Under the pieces are notes generated by a model. That model did not search any database. It worked only from the letters and a program-made list of their open reading frames with translations, and was not told the DNA's origin. From Minisyncoccota bacterium (GTDB lineage: Bacteria; Patescibacteriota; Microgenomatia; UBA1400; PJMF01), in assembly GCA_018657765.1 (NCBI GenBank), contig JABHWM010000018.1:1-64000 (forward strand): a stretch of 64,000 nt of DNA. Direction: 5' to 3'. Positions within the stretch are counted from its first letter, which is position 1. Every line of letters begins with the position of its first letter. Positions 47,921-56,770 of the stretch are shown piece by piece. Both the position numbers and the translations under genes were made by a program.

Positions 47921-48439
47921 CTAACGTTTTGGAGACTGACGTTTTCTACGGGCTTTACCACCCATTCCAATTTTACGAGTTTCTTTCATTCTGTCATCTC
48001 TTGTTAAGAAGTTACCTTCTTTCAAGAAAGTTTTGAACTCAGGACTATATTCAACAAGTGCTCTAGAAAGACCATGAATCATAGCTTCCAGTTGAGCATG
48101 AATTCCAGATCCTTTGACAACTACTGAAACAGCAAATTTTCCTTTAGTACCAGTCAAATCAAAAGGTTTGTTATAAAGACCATGAGCATTTTCAATACCA
48201 TGAAAGTATTCACCTACAAGCATGTTATTTACTACAAAATCACCCTTACCTTCATAAATTCTAACTCTTGAAGTTGCAACTTTACGACGACCAATTCCTT
48301 CTATGTAAGAAGTCTTAGGAAAAGTAAAGTCTTTTCTCAAATCTTTAGCAGCACTGACAGAACCTTTTTTACTAGTGACTTCTTTTTTGATCACTTTCTT
48401 AATAGTCTGTTTAGCTTTTTTGCGCATTTTAATAGCCAT
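47921..48439 (-). CDS. rpsI: Ribosomal protein S9 (uS9)
   Basis: A 172-residue S9, about 40 residues longer than usual because of a Lys-rich N-terminal extension before TSYIEGIGRRKVATSRVRIYEG. The core has GLSRALVEYSPEFK and DDRMKETRKIGMGGKARRKRQ; the C-terminal tail that contacts P-site tRNA ends SPKR where most bacteria have FSKR. Last gene of the block, 1 nt after rplM. Confidence 0.95.
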   Translation of the reverse strand: MAIKMRKKAKQTIKKVIKKEVTSKKGSVSAAKDLRKDFTFPKTSYIEGIGRRKVATSRVRIYEGKGDFVVNNMLVGEYFHGIENAHGLYNKPFDLTGTKGKFAVSVVVKGSGIHAQLEAMIHGLSRALVEYSPEFKTFLKEGNFLTRDDRMKETRKIGMGGKARRKRQSPKR

Positions 48440-48440
48440 A

Positions 48441-48869
48441 TTATTTGCCTTCCAATTGACTTGTGTGCTTATGATCAGCTTCAGCGTAAATCTTTAATCT
48501 AGCCATACGATCACCCTGAAGACGATTCTTTGGCAACATGTTTTTTACAGCTAATCTGATAACTTCTTCAGGATTCTTTTGAATCATTTCTTCAAAGCTT
48601 CTTTGTTTTAGTCCTCCTGGAAAACCAGAGTGACGATAATACATTTTTTTCTGTGCTTTATCACGAGTGACTACAACTTCTCTTGCATTGATAACAACTA
48701 CGAAATCACCTGCATCTGTATGAGGAGTGTAGGTAGCTTTATCTTTACCAATTAGCTTTTCAGCTATTTGAGTTGCTATTCTTCCTAAAACTTCACCTTT
48801 AACATCAACTAAGTGCCACTCTCTGGTAACATCTTCTTTGCGTTGCATAAATGTTTGTTGATTTTTCAT
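48441..48869 (-). CDS. rplM: Ribosomal protein L13 (uL13)
   Basis: A 142-residue L13 of normal length. REWHLVDVKGEVLGRIATQIA, FVVVINAREVVVT, YYRHSGFPGGLK and AVKNMLPKNRLQGDRMARLKIY are family signatures. It binds 23S rRNA early in 50S assembly. Paired with rpsI as in nearly all bacteria. Confidence 0.96.
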   Translation of the reverse strand: MKNQQTFMQRKEDVTREWHLVDVKGEVLGRIATQIAEKLIGKDKATYTPHTDAGDFVVVINAREVVVTRDKAQKKMYYRHSGFPGGLKQRSFEEMIQKNPEEVIRLAVKNMLPKNRLQGDRMARLKIYAEADHKHTSQLEGK

Positions 48870-48870
48870 G

Positions 48871-49365
48871 TTATTTTTCCGCCTTCTTCACTGTCTTTTT
48901 AGGTGTCTTCTTTGTTGCAGCAACTTTTTTACTTGTGCCCTTGAGGGTAGTTGTTTTTTTCTCTGCAGGTTTGTATTTTTTAGGAGCCTTTAAACCAAGC
49001 TTATAGATTGATTTCTCCATCAAGCTTAATTTAACTACATCTGCATTATCTCCACGACGAGTACCTATTTTAGATATAGAGCTAAAACCAGATTTTCTGT
49101 CTTTCATTGCTGGAGCGACACGATCAACTAAAGTGTTAACAATATCTCTCTTACCAAAAAAGCTATGAAGTTGTCTACGAGTAGCCAAAGTATCATTTTG
49201 TGCTTTTGAGATAAGCTTATCAGCCCAACGCTTAATTTCTTTAGCTTTGGCTTCTGTTGTAACAACTTCACCATGTTCCACTAAAGATCTAAGAAGATTT
49301 CTTAAAAGAGCTTTGCGAGACTTAGTGTCTCTATTAAAATGTTTTATTTTACGTCTATGTCTCAT
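48871..49365 (-). CDS. rplQ: Ribosomal protein L17 (bL17)
   Basis: A 164-residue L17. The core (residues 1-120) starts MRHRRKIKHFNRDTKSRKALLRNLLRSLVEHGEVVTTEAKAKEIK and includes RRGDNADVVKLSLM. The remaining 40 residues form a Lys/Thr/Ala-rich basic tail (KKVAATKKTPKKTV) not found in standard L17 of about 120 residues. Confidence 0.95.
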   Translation of the reverse strand: MRHRRKIKHFNRDTKSRKALLRNLLRSLVEHGEVVTTEAKAKEIKRWADKLISKAQNDTLATRRQLHSFFGKRDIVNTLVDRVAPAMKDRKSGFSSISKIGTRRGDNADVVKLSLMEKSIYKLGLKAPKKYKPAEKKTTTLKGTSKKVAATKKTPKKTVKKAEK

Positions 49366-49387
49366 GATGTTCTACCTTTTTCAATTT

Positions 49388-50332
49388 CTAGTTTTCTAGA
49401 CTGACTCCTTTTTTCAAAAGAGCATCATTAATCAAATCAATGCTTTTACCTCCTAAGTTTTTAACCTTTGAGACTTCATCCCTTGGTGCACCAGATAAAT
49501 CTTCAACTGTTTTGAAACCACCTTTACGAAGTGCATTTGCAATTCTAGTAGGTAAATCAAGTTCTTCTACAGTTAAACGAAGTGTTTCTGCTTCTTCTGG
49601 AGATAACTTTGGCTCTTCTTCTTCTACTTCAATAATGACTGGGTCAAAAACTTGAGTGAATTGTTTTGCCAAAATCTCAGCTGATTTTTGAACAGCAGCT
49701 AAAGGAGTAATAGTTCCATCAGTCTGGACATCCATTACAACTTTATCAAAATCAGTTCTACGACCAACACGAGTTGCTTCTACTTTATAAGAAACTTTTT
49801 CTACTGGTGAAAAAAGTGAATCAACAGGAATCTGTCCGATCACACCATCTTCAATTTCAGAAGCCATACGATATCCAAGTCCTGTTTCAACAGTCATTTC
49901 AATATCTAATTTTTTACCTTTTCCTAAAGTAGCAATAGGTAAATCTGAGTTAATAACTTCAAAACCAGCTTCTGGTGTAATATCAGCTGCTGTAACTTCT
50001 TTTGGTCCTTTAACATTGAGACGTAAAACACCATCTTCTTCTGAAGAAGCTTTTACGCGAACAAGTTTAAGATTTAAAATAAGTTCAATAATGTCTTCAC
50101 TAAGACCTTCTAAAGTTGTAAATTGATGATCTACACCATCAATCATTACAGAAGTAATAGCTGCCCCTGGCAAAGAAGTTAATAATACTCTGCGTAAAGC
50201 ATTACCAAGAGTATGACCATATCCTTTATCTAGAGGATCGATAACCAATTTAGCTTGGCTACCAGTTGCCTCTATTTCACTAATAGTGAAAGTAGGGCTC
50301 ATGTATGAGGATTTGTTTGTATCTGATTTCAT
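49388..50332 (-). CDS. rpoA: RNA polymerase alpha subunit
   Basis: A 314-residue alpha subunit. The N-terminal assembly domain has KGYGHTLGNALRRVLLTSLPGAAITSV and RVGRRTDFDKVVMDVQTDGT; the C-terminal domain, which contacts promoter UP elements and activators, contains LDLPTRIANALRKGGFKTVEDL and KNLGGKSIDLINDAL. The start at 50332 (MKSDTNKSS) is chosen over an ATG at 50389 because an AAAGGA ribosome-binding site precedes it. Confidence 0.96.
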   Translation of the reverse strand: MKSDTNKSSYMSPTFTISEIEATGSQAKLVIDPLDKGYGHTLGNALRRVLLTSLPGAAITSVMIDGVDHQFTTLEGLSEDIIELILNLKLVRVKASSEEDGVLRLNVKGPKEVTAADITPEAGFEVINSDLPIATLGKGKKLDIEMTVETGLGYRMASEIEDGVIGQIPVDSLFSPVEKVSYKVEATRVGRRTDFDKVVMDVQTDGTITPLAAVQKSAEILAKQFTQVFDPVIIEVEEEEPKLSPEEAETLRLTVEELDLPTRIANALRKGGFKTVEDLSGAPRDEVSKVKNLGGKSIDLINDALLKKGVSLEN

Positions 50333-50415
50333 GTTTTTTTCCTTTTTGTTTCTTCTCTCTCTTTTTTTTAAAGAGAAATCTGTATTCAAGAATAATTTAT
50401 AATTTTTACTACTTA

Positions 50416-51021
50416 TTAACGACTATAGAACTCAATAATGAGCTGTTCAGTTATTGCTTCTGAGATGTCTTCTCTTTCTGGAAGTCTCTTTATTTTTGCA
50501 ATAGTTGCTTTTTTCTCTAACCAAGCCGGTACTATTGCTGTATCTTCTTTCAAAAGATCTGCGATAACAGGAATGGTAACTGATTTATCTTTAATTTTAA
50601 TCACATCCCCGACTTTAACAGAGTAAGAAGGAATATCCATCTTTTTGTTATTAACAGTCAAATGTCCGTGATTAACTAATTGGCGAGCTGCTGGTCTAGT
50701 AGGAGCCCAACCTAAACGATACATAACACTATCTAATCTTCGTTCTAAAAGACTCAATAAAACAGTACCTGTAGCGAGAGGGTTTTTACTAGCCTCACTA
50801 TATAAACGATGAAGTTGTTTTTCTAAAACTCCATACATATACTTAACTTTTTGTTTTTCACGAAGCTGATTACCATAATCTGAGACTTTTCTTCTTCTAG
50901 CACCATGGAATCCAGGTCTAATTTGAAGTCTACGAGCGACCTTTAAAGCATTTGATTTTAGCCCTAGGTCTTCTCCTACTTGTCTTTGTAATCGTTGTTT
51001 TGGTCCGGTATATCTTGCCAT
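50416..51021 (-). CDS. rpsD: Ribosomal protein S4 (uS4)
   Basis: A 201-residue S4. RYTGPKQRLQRQVGEDLGLKS replaces the zinc-binding N-terminus of some S4 proteins (no cysteines, C- form). The S4 RNA-binding domain is LERRLDSVMYRLGWAPTRPAARQLVNHGHLTVN. Primary 16S rRNA binder that organises the 5' domain. Confidence 0.96.
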   Translation of the reverse strand: MARYTGPKQRLQRQVGEDLGLKSNALKVARRLQIRPGFHGARRRKVSDYGNQLREKQKVKYMYGVLEKQLHRLYSEASKNPLATGTVLLSLLERRLDSVMYRLGWAPTRPAARQLVNHGHLTVNNKKMDIPSYSVKVGDVIKIKDKSVTIPVIADLLKEDTAIVPAWLEKKATIAKIKRLPEREDISEAITEQLIIEFYSR

Positions 51022-51036
51022 ATAATAAATTATCCT

Positions 51037-51429
51037 CTATCTATTGTGTTTTGCTTTTCTAGGACGTGTCCCGTTATGAGGGATTGGAGTTGTATCAGCA
51101 ATCATGCTGATCTTTATTCCTTGAGCTCTTAATACTCTAAGAGCGACATCTCTTCCAGGACCAGGTCCCTTGATAAAGATATCCATCTCGTTCATTCCAA
51201 AAGTTTTTGCTTTATTTACTGCATTTTCTACAGTAATAGTAGCTGCATAAGGGGTTGATTTTCTTGAACCAGAAAACCCTGCTGCACCAGTACTTGCCCA
51301 AGAAACAACAGCTCCTTTTTCATCAGTAATACTTACTAAAGTGTTATTAAAAGTAGCACTAACGTACATTTTACCTTTTTTTATAACTCTAGTAATTTTC
51401 TTTTTTGACTTAGTTTTTCTTTGTACCAT
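51037..51429 (-). CDS. rpsK: Ribosomal protein S11 (uS11)
   Basis: A 130-residue S11 with KGKMYVSATFNNTLVSITDEKGAVVSWASTG, GFSGSRKSTPYAA and IKGPGPGRDVALRVLRAQGI, ending in the basic TRPRKAKHNR tail. The ATG at 51429 is preferred to the in-frame TTG at 51441, since TGGAGA sits directly upstream as a ribosome-binding site. Confidence 0.96.
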   Translation of the reverse strand: MVQRKTKSKKKITRVIKKGKMYVSATFNNTLVSITDEKGAVVSWASTGAAGFSGSRKSTPYAATITVENAVNKAKTFGMNEMDIFIKGPGPGRDVALRVLRAQGIKISMIADTTPIPHNGTRPRKAKHNR

Positions 51430-51458
51430 ATTTTTCTCCAAAAATTATTTTTTATCTT

Positions 51459-51854
51459 TTATTTTGCTGCTGCACTTGCTGCTGCTTCTTTAGAAACAGA
51501 ACCAACTGTTCTACGTCCACCGCCACGAACTGTTCGTGAATTCACTTTAGTTCTTTGACCTCTAACTGGAAGTCCCATACTATGGCGTAAACCACGATAT
51601 GACTTAATACGTTTTAAACGTTGAACATTATCACTCACCATACGACGAAGATCTCCTTCTAAAGGATATTTCTCCAAAATACGTTGAATTTTATTGATTT
51701 CTTCTGATGTGAGATCTCTTGCTCTAGTATCAGGATCTATTTTAGCCTGAGCAACTACTTCTTGGGCAACTTTCTTACCAACTCCAAAAACAGATCTTAA
51801 AGAATAAACTACTTTTTTATGTTCTGGAATATCTGTACCTGCAATACGTGGCAT
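51459..51854 (-). CDS. rpsM: Ribosomal protein S13 (uS13)
   Basis: A 131-residue S13 with MPRIAGTDIPEHKKVVYSLRSVFGVGKKVAQEV and the RLKRIKSYRGLRHSMGLPVRGQRTKVNSRTVRG tail region, ending in an Ala-rich AAASAAAK. It lies in the 30S head and contacts tRNA and the 50S subunit. Confidence 0.96.
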   Translation of the reverse strand: MPRIAGTDIPEHKKVVYSLRSVFGVGKKVAQEVVAQAKIDPDTRARDLTSEEINKIQRILEKYPLEGDLRRMVSDNVQRLKRIKSYRGLRHSMGLPVRGQRTKVNSRTVRGGGRRTVGSVSKEAAASAAAK

Positions 51855-51858
51855 ATTT

Positions 51859-51972
51859 TTATCCTTGACGTTGTTTATGTTTTTTACTTACACAAATAAC
51901 ACGCAATGTTCCATTACGTCTTACAAATTTACACTGGTTGCACATCTTCTTTAGCGAAGCTCTGACTTTCAT
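51859..51972 (-). CDS. rpmJ: Ribosomal protein L36 (bL36)
   Basis: A 37-residue protein, [17 protein letters not shown] at the start and KKHKQRQG at the end. C11, C14, C27 and H32 form the zinc-ribbon site of the C+ form. It is complete, 4 nt before rpsM and 24 nt after infA, its standard place. L36 is lost in a number of reduced bacteria but retained here. Confidence 0.95.
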   Translation of the reverse strand: MKVRASLKKMCNQCKFVRRNGTLRVICVSKKHKQRQG

Positions 51973-51996
51973 AATTAAGTCCTGAATAACGTATTT

Positions 51997-52326
51997 CTAC
52001 GTATGGTGTACCGGCTTATTATTGATCCGGTACGTAACTTTACACTTTGTTAAATCATACTTAGAAACATAGCCTTTAACTACATCTCCTGGCATAACTC
52101 TAATACGATATAGTCTCATTTTTCCAGCTAAAGTACCTAAAAGCACTTTACCTATCATTTGTTCTACTTCGCATTCTGTTACCTTGACACGAAACATCGT
52201 GTTAGGTAAACATTCTTCCACCTCACCAGCTATTTCCAAACGATCAGTTCTTGTTGCTTTTTCTTTAGTAGTGTCTAGTTGACGTCTACCTTTGGCTGCT
52301 CGTTTATGATCTTGTACTTTTCCCAT
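51997..52326 (-). CDS. infA: Translation initiation factor IF-1
   Basis: A 109-residue IF-1. The OB-fold core starts at about residue 30 (RLEIAGEVEECLPNTMFRVKV) and includes TLAGKMRLYRIRVMPGD and SKYDLTKCKVTYR. IF-1 is normally about 72 residues; here a basic N-terminal extension of roughly 28 residues (MGKVQDHKRAAKGRR) and a slightly longer central loop are added. It blocks the A site during initiation. The methionine aminopeptidase gene often found between adk and infA is absent. Confidence 0.92.
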   Translation of the reverse strand: MGKVQDHKRAAKGRRQLDTTKEKATRTDRLEIAGEVEECLPNTMFRVKVTECEVEQMIGKVLLGTLAGKMRLYRIRVMPGDVVKGYVSKYDLTKCKVTYRINNKPVHHT

Positions 52327-52400
52327 AATTTCTAAACAATAGAGGCATGATTATACCAGACAGAATCTGATTTGTCACACTATTAATTAATTTATTTCAA

Positions 52401-52952
52401 TTAAGCTTTCTTTTCTCGTTTTTGAACAGCTTTTACGATCTGTTCAAACACTTTTTCAACCTCTAACTCTCCATCTACTTTGATTAATTTACCCTCTTTT
52501 TCATAGAAGTTCAAAACCTCGGATGTTACATCATGAAAAAGTTCTATTCTTTTACGAATAGCTTGAAGTGTTTCATCTTGTCTATCGGTCATTCTTCCAG
52601 AAATTCTCCAAAGAGCTTCTTTATCTGATACATCAATTAAAAATACAGTATCTACGCTACCATCGAGAACCTTTGCTTGAGCTTCTGTTCTTGGAAAACC
52701 ATCCATCACATAACCCTTAGCATATTCTGGTCTCTTGAGATACTCCATTACTATTTCGACTGCTGTCTCATCTGGTACTAAAGCTCCAGAATTTAGAGTC
52801 TCTTTAAGCCAACGACCTAATTTTGTTTTACTTTTGGACATTTGACGAAAAATATGTCCAGAAGAAAGATATGGAACACCAAACTTTTCAGATAATAAAT
52901 TTCCCTGAGTTGACTTTCCAGCCCCTTGAATACCTACAAGTACGATTTTCAC
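52401..52952 (-). CDS. adk: Adenylate kinase, short-lid form
   Basis: A 183-residue adenylate kinase. P-loop GIQGAGKST at residues 7-15, LSSGHIFRQM AMP-binding segment, GYVMDGFPRTEAQA and GRMTDRQDETLQAIRKRIE. After the ISGR motif the lid of about 30 residues with its zinc-type cysteines is missing, as in short-form enzymes. Converts AMP and ATP to two ADP. Located in its usual place after secY. Confidence 0.93.
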   Translation of the reverse strand: MKIVLVGIQGAGKSTQGNLLSEKFGVPYLSSGHIFRQMSKSKTKLGRWLKETLNSGALVPDETAVEIVMEYLKRPEYAKGYVMDGFPRTEAQAKVLDGSVDTVFLIDVSDKEALWRISGRMTDRQDETLQAIRKRIELFHDVTSEVLNFYEKEGKLIKVDGELEVEKVFEQIVKAVQKREKKA

Positions 52953-52972
52953 GTTTATGTCCCCTTTTATAG

Positions 52973-54262
52973 TTATTGATACTTATCGTAGTCCTGCCCT
53001 ACAAGCATACTCTCTGCTTGCTTAGCAGTTTCCAAAATAACCGAAACTACAATTAATACACTCGTCCCTCCAATCGCAAGCGACTGAACTCCAGTGAATA
53101 TCTGTGCCAATGAAGGCAAGATTGCTAGCATTCCTAGGAAGATAGCTCCAACTAAAGTAATACGAACGACGACATATTCCAAGAATTTCTTGGTAGGACT
53201 ACCTGGACGAATTCCTGGTACAAAAGCCCCACTCTTTTTAAGCTCATCAGAAATATCCTGAGCATTAAAAAATAGTAATGAAGAAAAGAAAGTAAAACCA
53301 AAAACAAGTAAAAAATATGAAATCAAATATACTGGTGAAGTTTGTTGGAACCAGACAGTTAGTTTTTGTCCCCAATAAATCATGTTCAAATTATTAGAAG
53401 AAGTCATCATTCTTCCTAAGAAGGAAGGAGCTAACATTAAAGAAACAGCAAAGATAATAGGCATCACTCCAGCAACATTTACTTTTATAGGTAAATGAGT
53501 TGTTTGACCACCATAAGTTTTTCCACCTCTAGTACGTTTTGCATACTGAATATTTACTTTTCTAACTGCTTCATTGATATAAACAATCAAAGCTACTAAA
53601 CCAAAAAGTACAGCTAAAAGAGATAATAGGCTAAGTATTTGCTGAGAAGAAGTTACTGCGATAGTCTGAGTAAAAAGAGTTGGTATTTGACTAATAATTC
53701 CGGCAAAAAGAACCATAGAGATACCATTACCTATTCCATACTCTGAGGTTAATTCTCCCAGCCACATCATGATCATTGATCCAGCAATCATTGATAAAAC
53801 CATAGAAATTAATAACAAAGGGTGCTCTGCAGTTAACAAATTTTGTGAGCGAAGAAGAGCAATCACTGAAATACTCTGAACAAGAGCAAAAGGAACACTT
53901 AAAAATCTAGTATATTGATTGAGTTTTGCTCTACCAGCTTCTCCGTCTTCTTTCTGCATTGCCTTGAGCTTGGGGAAAACCATTCCACCTAACTGCATAA
54001 TAATAGAAGAAGTAATATATGGATTAATTCCGACAGCTACTATAGAAAATCGTGACAAAGTTCCACCAGCAAAGACATTTAGTAAATTTAAAAACTGGTT
54101 ACCAGAGAAAAGTTGCTGTAATTGACTGACATCTACACCTGGAACAGGTATATGAGCAAAGAGTCTGAAAATAAGAAAAATAGTTGCAGTAAAAACAAGC
54201 TTCTTTCTGAGCTCATTGTTATTTAAAATAGATCGAGTTTTGTTTATTACTGTCTCTATCAC
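52973..54262 (-). CDS. secY: Protein translocase subunit SecY
   Basis: A 429-residue, ten-helix SecY. FRLFAHIPVPGVD (helix 1 and plug region), GINPYITSSIIMQL, EDGEAGRAKLNQYTRFL, SEYGIGNGISMVLFAGI and the ribosome-binding loops KRTRGGKTYGGQTTHLPIKVN and SGAFVPGIRPGSPTKKFLE are clear. It forms the protein-conducting channel with SecE/SecG. Confidence 0.97.
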   Translation of the reverse strand: MIETVINKTRSILNNNELRKKLVFTATIFLIFRLFAHIPVPGVDVSQLQQLFSGNQFLNLLNVFAGGTLSRFSIVAVGINPYITSSIIMQLGGMVFPKLKAMQKEDGEAGRAKLNQYTRFLSVPFALVQSISVIALLRSQNLLTAEHPLLLISMVLSMIAGSMIMMWLGELTSEYGIGNGISMVLFAGIISQIPTLFTQTIAVTSSQQILSLLSLLAVLFGLVALIVYINEAVRKVNIQYAKRTRGGKTYGGQTTHLPIKVNVAGVMPIIFAVSLMLAPSFLGRMMTSSNNLNMIYWGQKLTVWFQQTSPVYLISYFLLVFGFTFFSSLLFFNAQDISDELKKSGAFVPGIRPGSPTKKFLEYVVVRITLVGAIFLGMLAILPSLAQIFTGVQSLAIGGTSVLIVVSVILETAKQAESMLVGQDYDKYQ

Positions 54263-54269
54263 GAGGGGT

Positions 54270-54707
54270 TTATTCTACAGAACCACCAAGCTTTTGAATA
54301 GCTTCAAGTGCTTTTGCTGAAACAGGTATTCCTTTAACAGTTACTTTTTTAGTCAAAGTTCCGGTATGAATGATTTTTGCTTTTTTAAAGCCTTTTTCAA
54401 TTACTTTATGTAACTTGAGGGTTTCCATAGTAACTTCTGAAACAGGTAGCTTATTCAAATCTCTAAAAGTTATTTCAGCAGTTGGTCTAACAACTCCAAA
54501 ACGACCTTTACCTCTTAACATAGGATATTTCTTTACACCAGGTAATTGTCCACCTTCAAACCAAACAGGAATCTTTGATCCACCACGTGAGGTCTGTCCT
54601 TTTTGACCACGACTTGCAGTGTGACCACCTTTTCCAGATCCATATCCACGACCAACCCTCTTTTGAGAGCGAGTAGTAGTTTTTGCGAGTTTTTGTAACA
54701 ATGACAT
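54270..54707 (-). CDS. rplO: Ribosomal protein L15 (uL15)
   Basis: A 145-residue L15 with KRVGRGYGSGKGGHTASRGQKGQTSRGG and PVWFEGGQLPGVKKYPMLRGKGRF. It follows rpsE directly (3 nt); rpmD (uL30), which normally lies between the two, is not present on either strand. Confidence 0.96.
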   Translation of the reverse strand: MSLLQKLAKTTTRSQKRVGRGYGSGKGGHTASRGQKGQTSRGGSKIPVWFEGGQLPGVKKYPMLRGKGRFGVVRPTAEITFRDLNKLPVSEVTMETLKLHKVIEKGFKKAKIIHTGTLTKKVTVKGIPVSAKALEAIQKLGGSVE

Positions 54708-54710
54708 GAT

Positions 54711-55451
54711 TTAATCCTTTTTAGCCACTTTTTTATCGCTGGCTTTTTTTACAGTAGGAGCTTTTTCGTCTTTTTTTGCAGTTTTTGGAGCTGCTTTTTT
54801 GACTTTCTTAACTTCCTTTTTTGCAACAGGTGCAGTTTTATTAGTTTCTTTTTTTGCTTTTGATTCAGCTTTAGCTTTTTCTTTAGCAATATCTGCTGCA
54901 ACTTTTGCTTTTTCTTGAATTTCTTTTTGCTTTGCAGCCTCTTCAGCTTCAATATCCATAATAGAACGAAGTTTAATTCCACGAATATCAACTATTTGTG
55001 TAATTTTTTGTAGAGCTTCAAAAGTAGCATAAACACTAGAAGATTGATTTTCACTACCAAGGATCTTGGCAGAAATATCACGAATTCCAGCAGCTTCAAC
55101 AATAGCTCTCACAGGACCACCAGCAATAACTCCGGTTCCTTTTGGAGCAGGCTTTAAAAGAACTTTTCCAGCTCCTTTTTTTGCTCTCATAATGAAAGGA
55201 ATAGTTGTTCCATCTAAAGGAACAGTAATCATTTTCTTCTTGGCTTTTTTAATACCTTTTTTGATAGCAGAAACGACATCTGGTGCTTTTCCAAGCCCAA
55301 TGCCTACTTTACCTTTTTTATCTCCAACAACCATTAATACGGAAAAACCGACATTGTTGCCTCCTTTAGTTTTTTTAGAAACTCTGGAGATCTGGATAAC
55401 CTTTTCTTCAAATTCTTTAGGTTCTTGTGTTCTTTTGTGAAATGCTGACAT
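54711..55451 (-). CDS. rpsE: Ribosomal protein S5 (uS5) with long basic tail
   Basis: A 246-residue S5. The core (to about residue 165) has FEEKVIQISRVSKKTKGGNNVGFSVLMVVGD, GKVGIGLGKAPDV and GGPVRAIVEAAGIRDISAKILGS. The last 75-80 residues are Lys/Ala/Glu-rich repeats (KAKAESKAKKE, KKAAPKTAKKDEKAP), making the protein about half again as long as E. coli S5. Confidence 0.95.
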   Translation of the reverse strand: MSAFHKRTQEPKEFEEKVIQISRVSKKTKGGNNVGFSVLMVVGDKKGKVGIGLGKAPDVVSAIKKGIKKAKKKMITVPLDGTTIPFIMRAKKGAGKVLLKPAPKGTGVIAGGPVRAIVEAAGIRDISAKILGSENQSSSVYATFEALQKITQIVDIRGIKLRSIMDIEAEEAAKQKEIQEKAKVAADIAKEKAKAESKAKKETNKTAPVAKKEVKKVKKAAPKTAKKDEKAPTVKKASDKKVAKKD

Positions 55452-55454
55452 ATT

Positions 55455-55811
55455 TTAAACGTTAATTCCTTCTTCACGAAGAGTCTCTGCAACAGCTTTA
55501 ACTCTACCGTGATATTTGTATGAACCTCGATCAAACTTTAAATTTTTGATCTTTTTCTTATTTAGATTTTTCACTAACTCTACAGTTACTTTTTTTGCTT
55601 TTTCTGTCTTTGTACCAGTAACTTCTTTTTTACCAAGATCACTTGCTGATGCAATTGTTTTACCAGTCTCATCATTAATTACTTGTAAAGAGATATATTT
55701 ATTAGAACGAAAAACAGTCAAACGAGGACGATCATTTGTTCCAACAATTTTAGATCTAACTCTTTTTCTTCTTTTTTCTTGTTTGGTTAAATTGTGTTTT
55801 ATAACTGGCAT
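55455..55811 (-). CDS. rplR: Ribosomal protein L18 (uL18)
   Basis: A 118-residue L18, the 5S rRNA binder. RRKRVRSKIVGTNDRPRLTVFRSNKYISLQVI, DDETGKTIASASD-like strand and FDRGSYKYHGRVKAVAETLREEGI are the conserved blocks. Length is normal. Confidence 0.96.
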   Translation of the reverse strand: MPVIKHNLTKQEKRRKRVRSKIVGTNDRPRLTVFRSNKYISLQVINDETGKTIASASDLGKKEVTGTKTEKAKKVTVELVKNLNKKKIKNLKFDRGSYKYHGRVKAVAETLREEGINV

Positions 55812-55826
55812 AATACCTTTTTCTTG

Positions 55827-56366
55827 TTAAGCAGTAGCTGTTTTTCCTGGTTTTGTACGTACAACTTCATCTTCATAACGAATCCCTTTACCTTTATAAG
55901 GTTCAGGAGGACGAATAGCTCTAATATTAGCAGCCATTTGACCAACGAGTTGTTTATCTATTCCTTCTATATTAATAGTGTCATTTCCTTCAATAGAGAG
56001 TTTGATTCCTTCAACAGCTGCAATCTCTACAGGGTGAGAAAAACCAACAGTAATGCTTGCTCCAGCACCTTTAGCCGCAACTCTGTATCCTGTACCAACG
56101 AGTTTTAAAGTTTTCTTGTAACCATTGGTTACACCTTCAATAGCTCCTGCTAATAAACTTCTCACTAAACCGTGGAAAGCTTTGTTCTTTTTTTCATCAT
56201 TAGCTCTTGTAACAAGGATTTCATTTTCTTCTTGAGTTACTTTTACAGCCCCAACAACAGGAATAGTTAAAGTTCCTTTTGGACCTTTTACCATTACTGA
56301 TTTTTTTTCTATAACTACAGTTACTCCTTGTAAGAGTTCAATAGGTTTTTTTCCGATTCTAGACAT
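55827..56366 (-). CDS. rplF: Ribosomal protein L6 (uL6)
   Basis: A 179-residue L6. SRIGKKPIELLQGVTV, MVKGPKGTL, RSLLAGAIEGVTNGYKKTLKLVGTGYRVAAKG and IRPPEPYKGKGIRYEDEVVRTKPGK are diagnostic. The start at 56366 is preferred; an in-frame ATG at 56414 would overlap the end of rpsH, and AAGGAT lies before 56366. Confidence 0.96.
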   Translation of the reverse strand: MSRIGKKPIELLQGVTVVIEKKSVMVKGPKGTLTIPVVGAVKVTQEENEILVTRANDEKKNKAFHGLVRSLLAGAIEGVTNGYKKTLKLVGTGYRVAAKGAGASITVGFSHPVEIAAVEGIKLSIEGNDTINIEGIDKQLVGQMAANIRAIRPPEPYKGKGIRYEDEVVRTKPGKTATA

Positions 56367-56379
56367 AACTATTTTATCC

Positions 56380-56769
56380 TTACCAAATTTGGCAAATAAG
56401 TTCTCCTCCGACATTTTGTTGTCGAGCTTCTTTATCAGTCAAAAGTCCTTTACTTGTAGATACTATGGTTATTCCATATCCATTCAAAGAAGATGGAACT
56501 TTATCTGCTGTAGAGTAAAGTCTTCTTCCTGGTTTTGAGATACGTTGTACACCAGAGATCATAGATAAACGGCCTTTGTAAATTAAAGAAAGAACTAAAT
56601 CTGATTGTGGTTTTTTCTCCACAACTTCGAAACTTTTTATATATTTACTATCAACTAAAATTTTAGCTATAGATTCTTTTACTTTAGAATGAGGCATTAC
56701 TACCTCTTTATGTTTTGCAAGAAAAGCATTCTTGATTCTAGCTAGCATGTCTGCGATTGGGTCTGTCAT
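56380..56769 (-). CDS. rpsH: Ribosomal protein S8 (uS8)
   Basis: A 129-residue S8 with TDPIADMLARIKNAFLAKHKEV, GVQRISKPGRRLY and the C-terminal GYGITIVSTSKGLLTDKEARQQNVGGELICQIW. Binds the 16S central domain; in E. coli it also represses its own operon. Length is normal. Confidence 0.96.
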   Translation of the reverse strand: MTDPIADMLARIKNAFLAKHKEVVMPHSKVKESIAKILVDSKYIKSFEVVEKKPQSDLVLSLIYKGRLSMISGVQRISKPGRRLYSTADKVPSSLNGYGITIVSTSKGLLTDKEARQQNVGGELICQIW

Positions 56770-56770
56770 A

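Noticed and set aside
50333..50389. Upstream start for rpoA adding 19 residues
   Set aside because: The extension is Lys/Arg-rich without homology to alpha subunits, and the ribosome-binding site is placed for 50332.
54749..54991. Lys-rich open frame in an alternative frame inside rpsE
   Set aside because: It is a frame-shifted reading of the S5 basic tail, with biased composition only.
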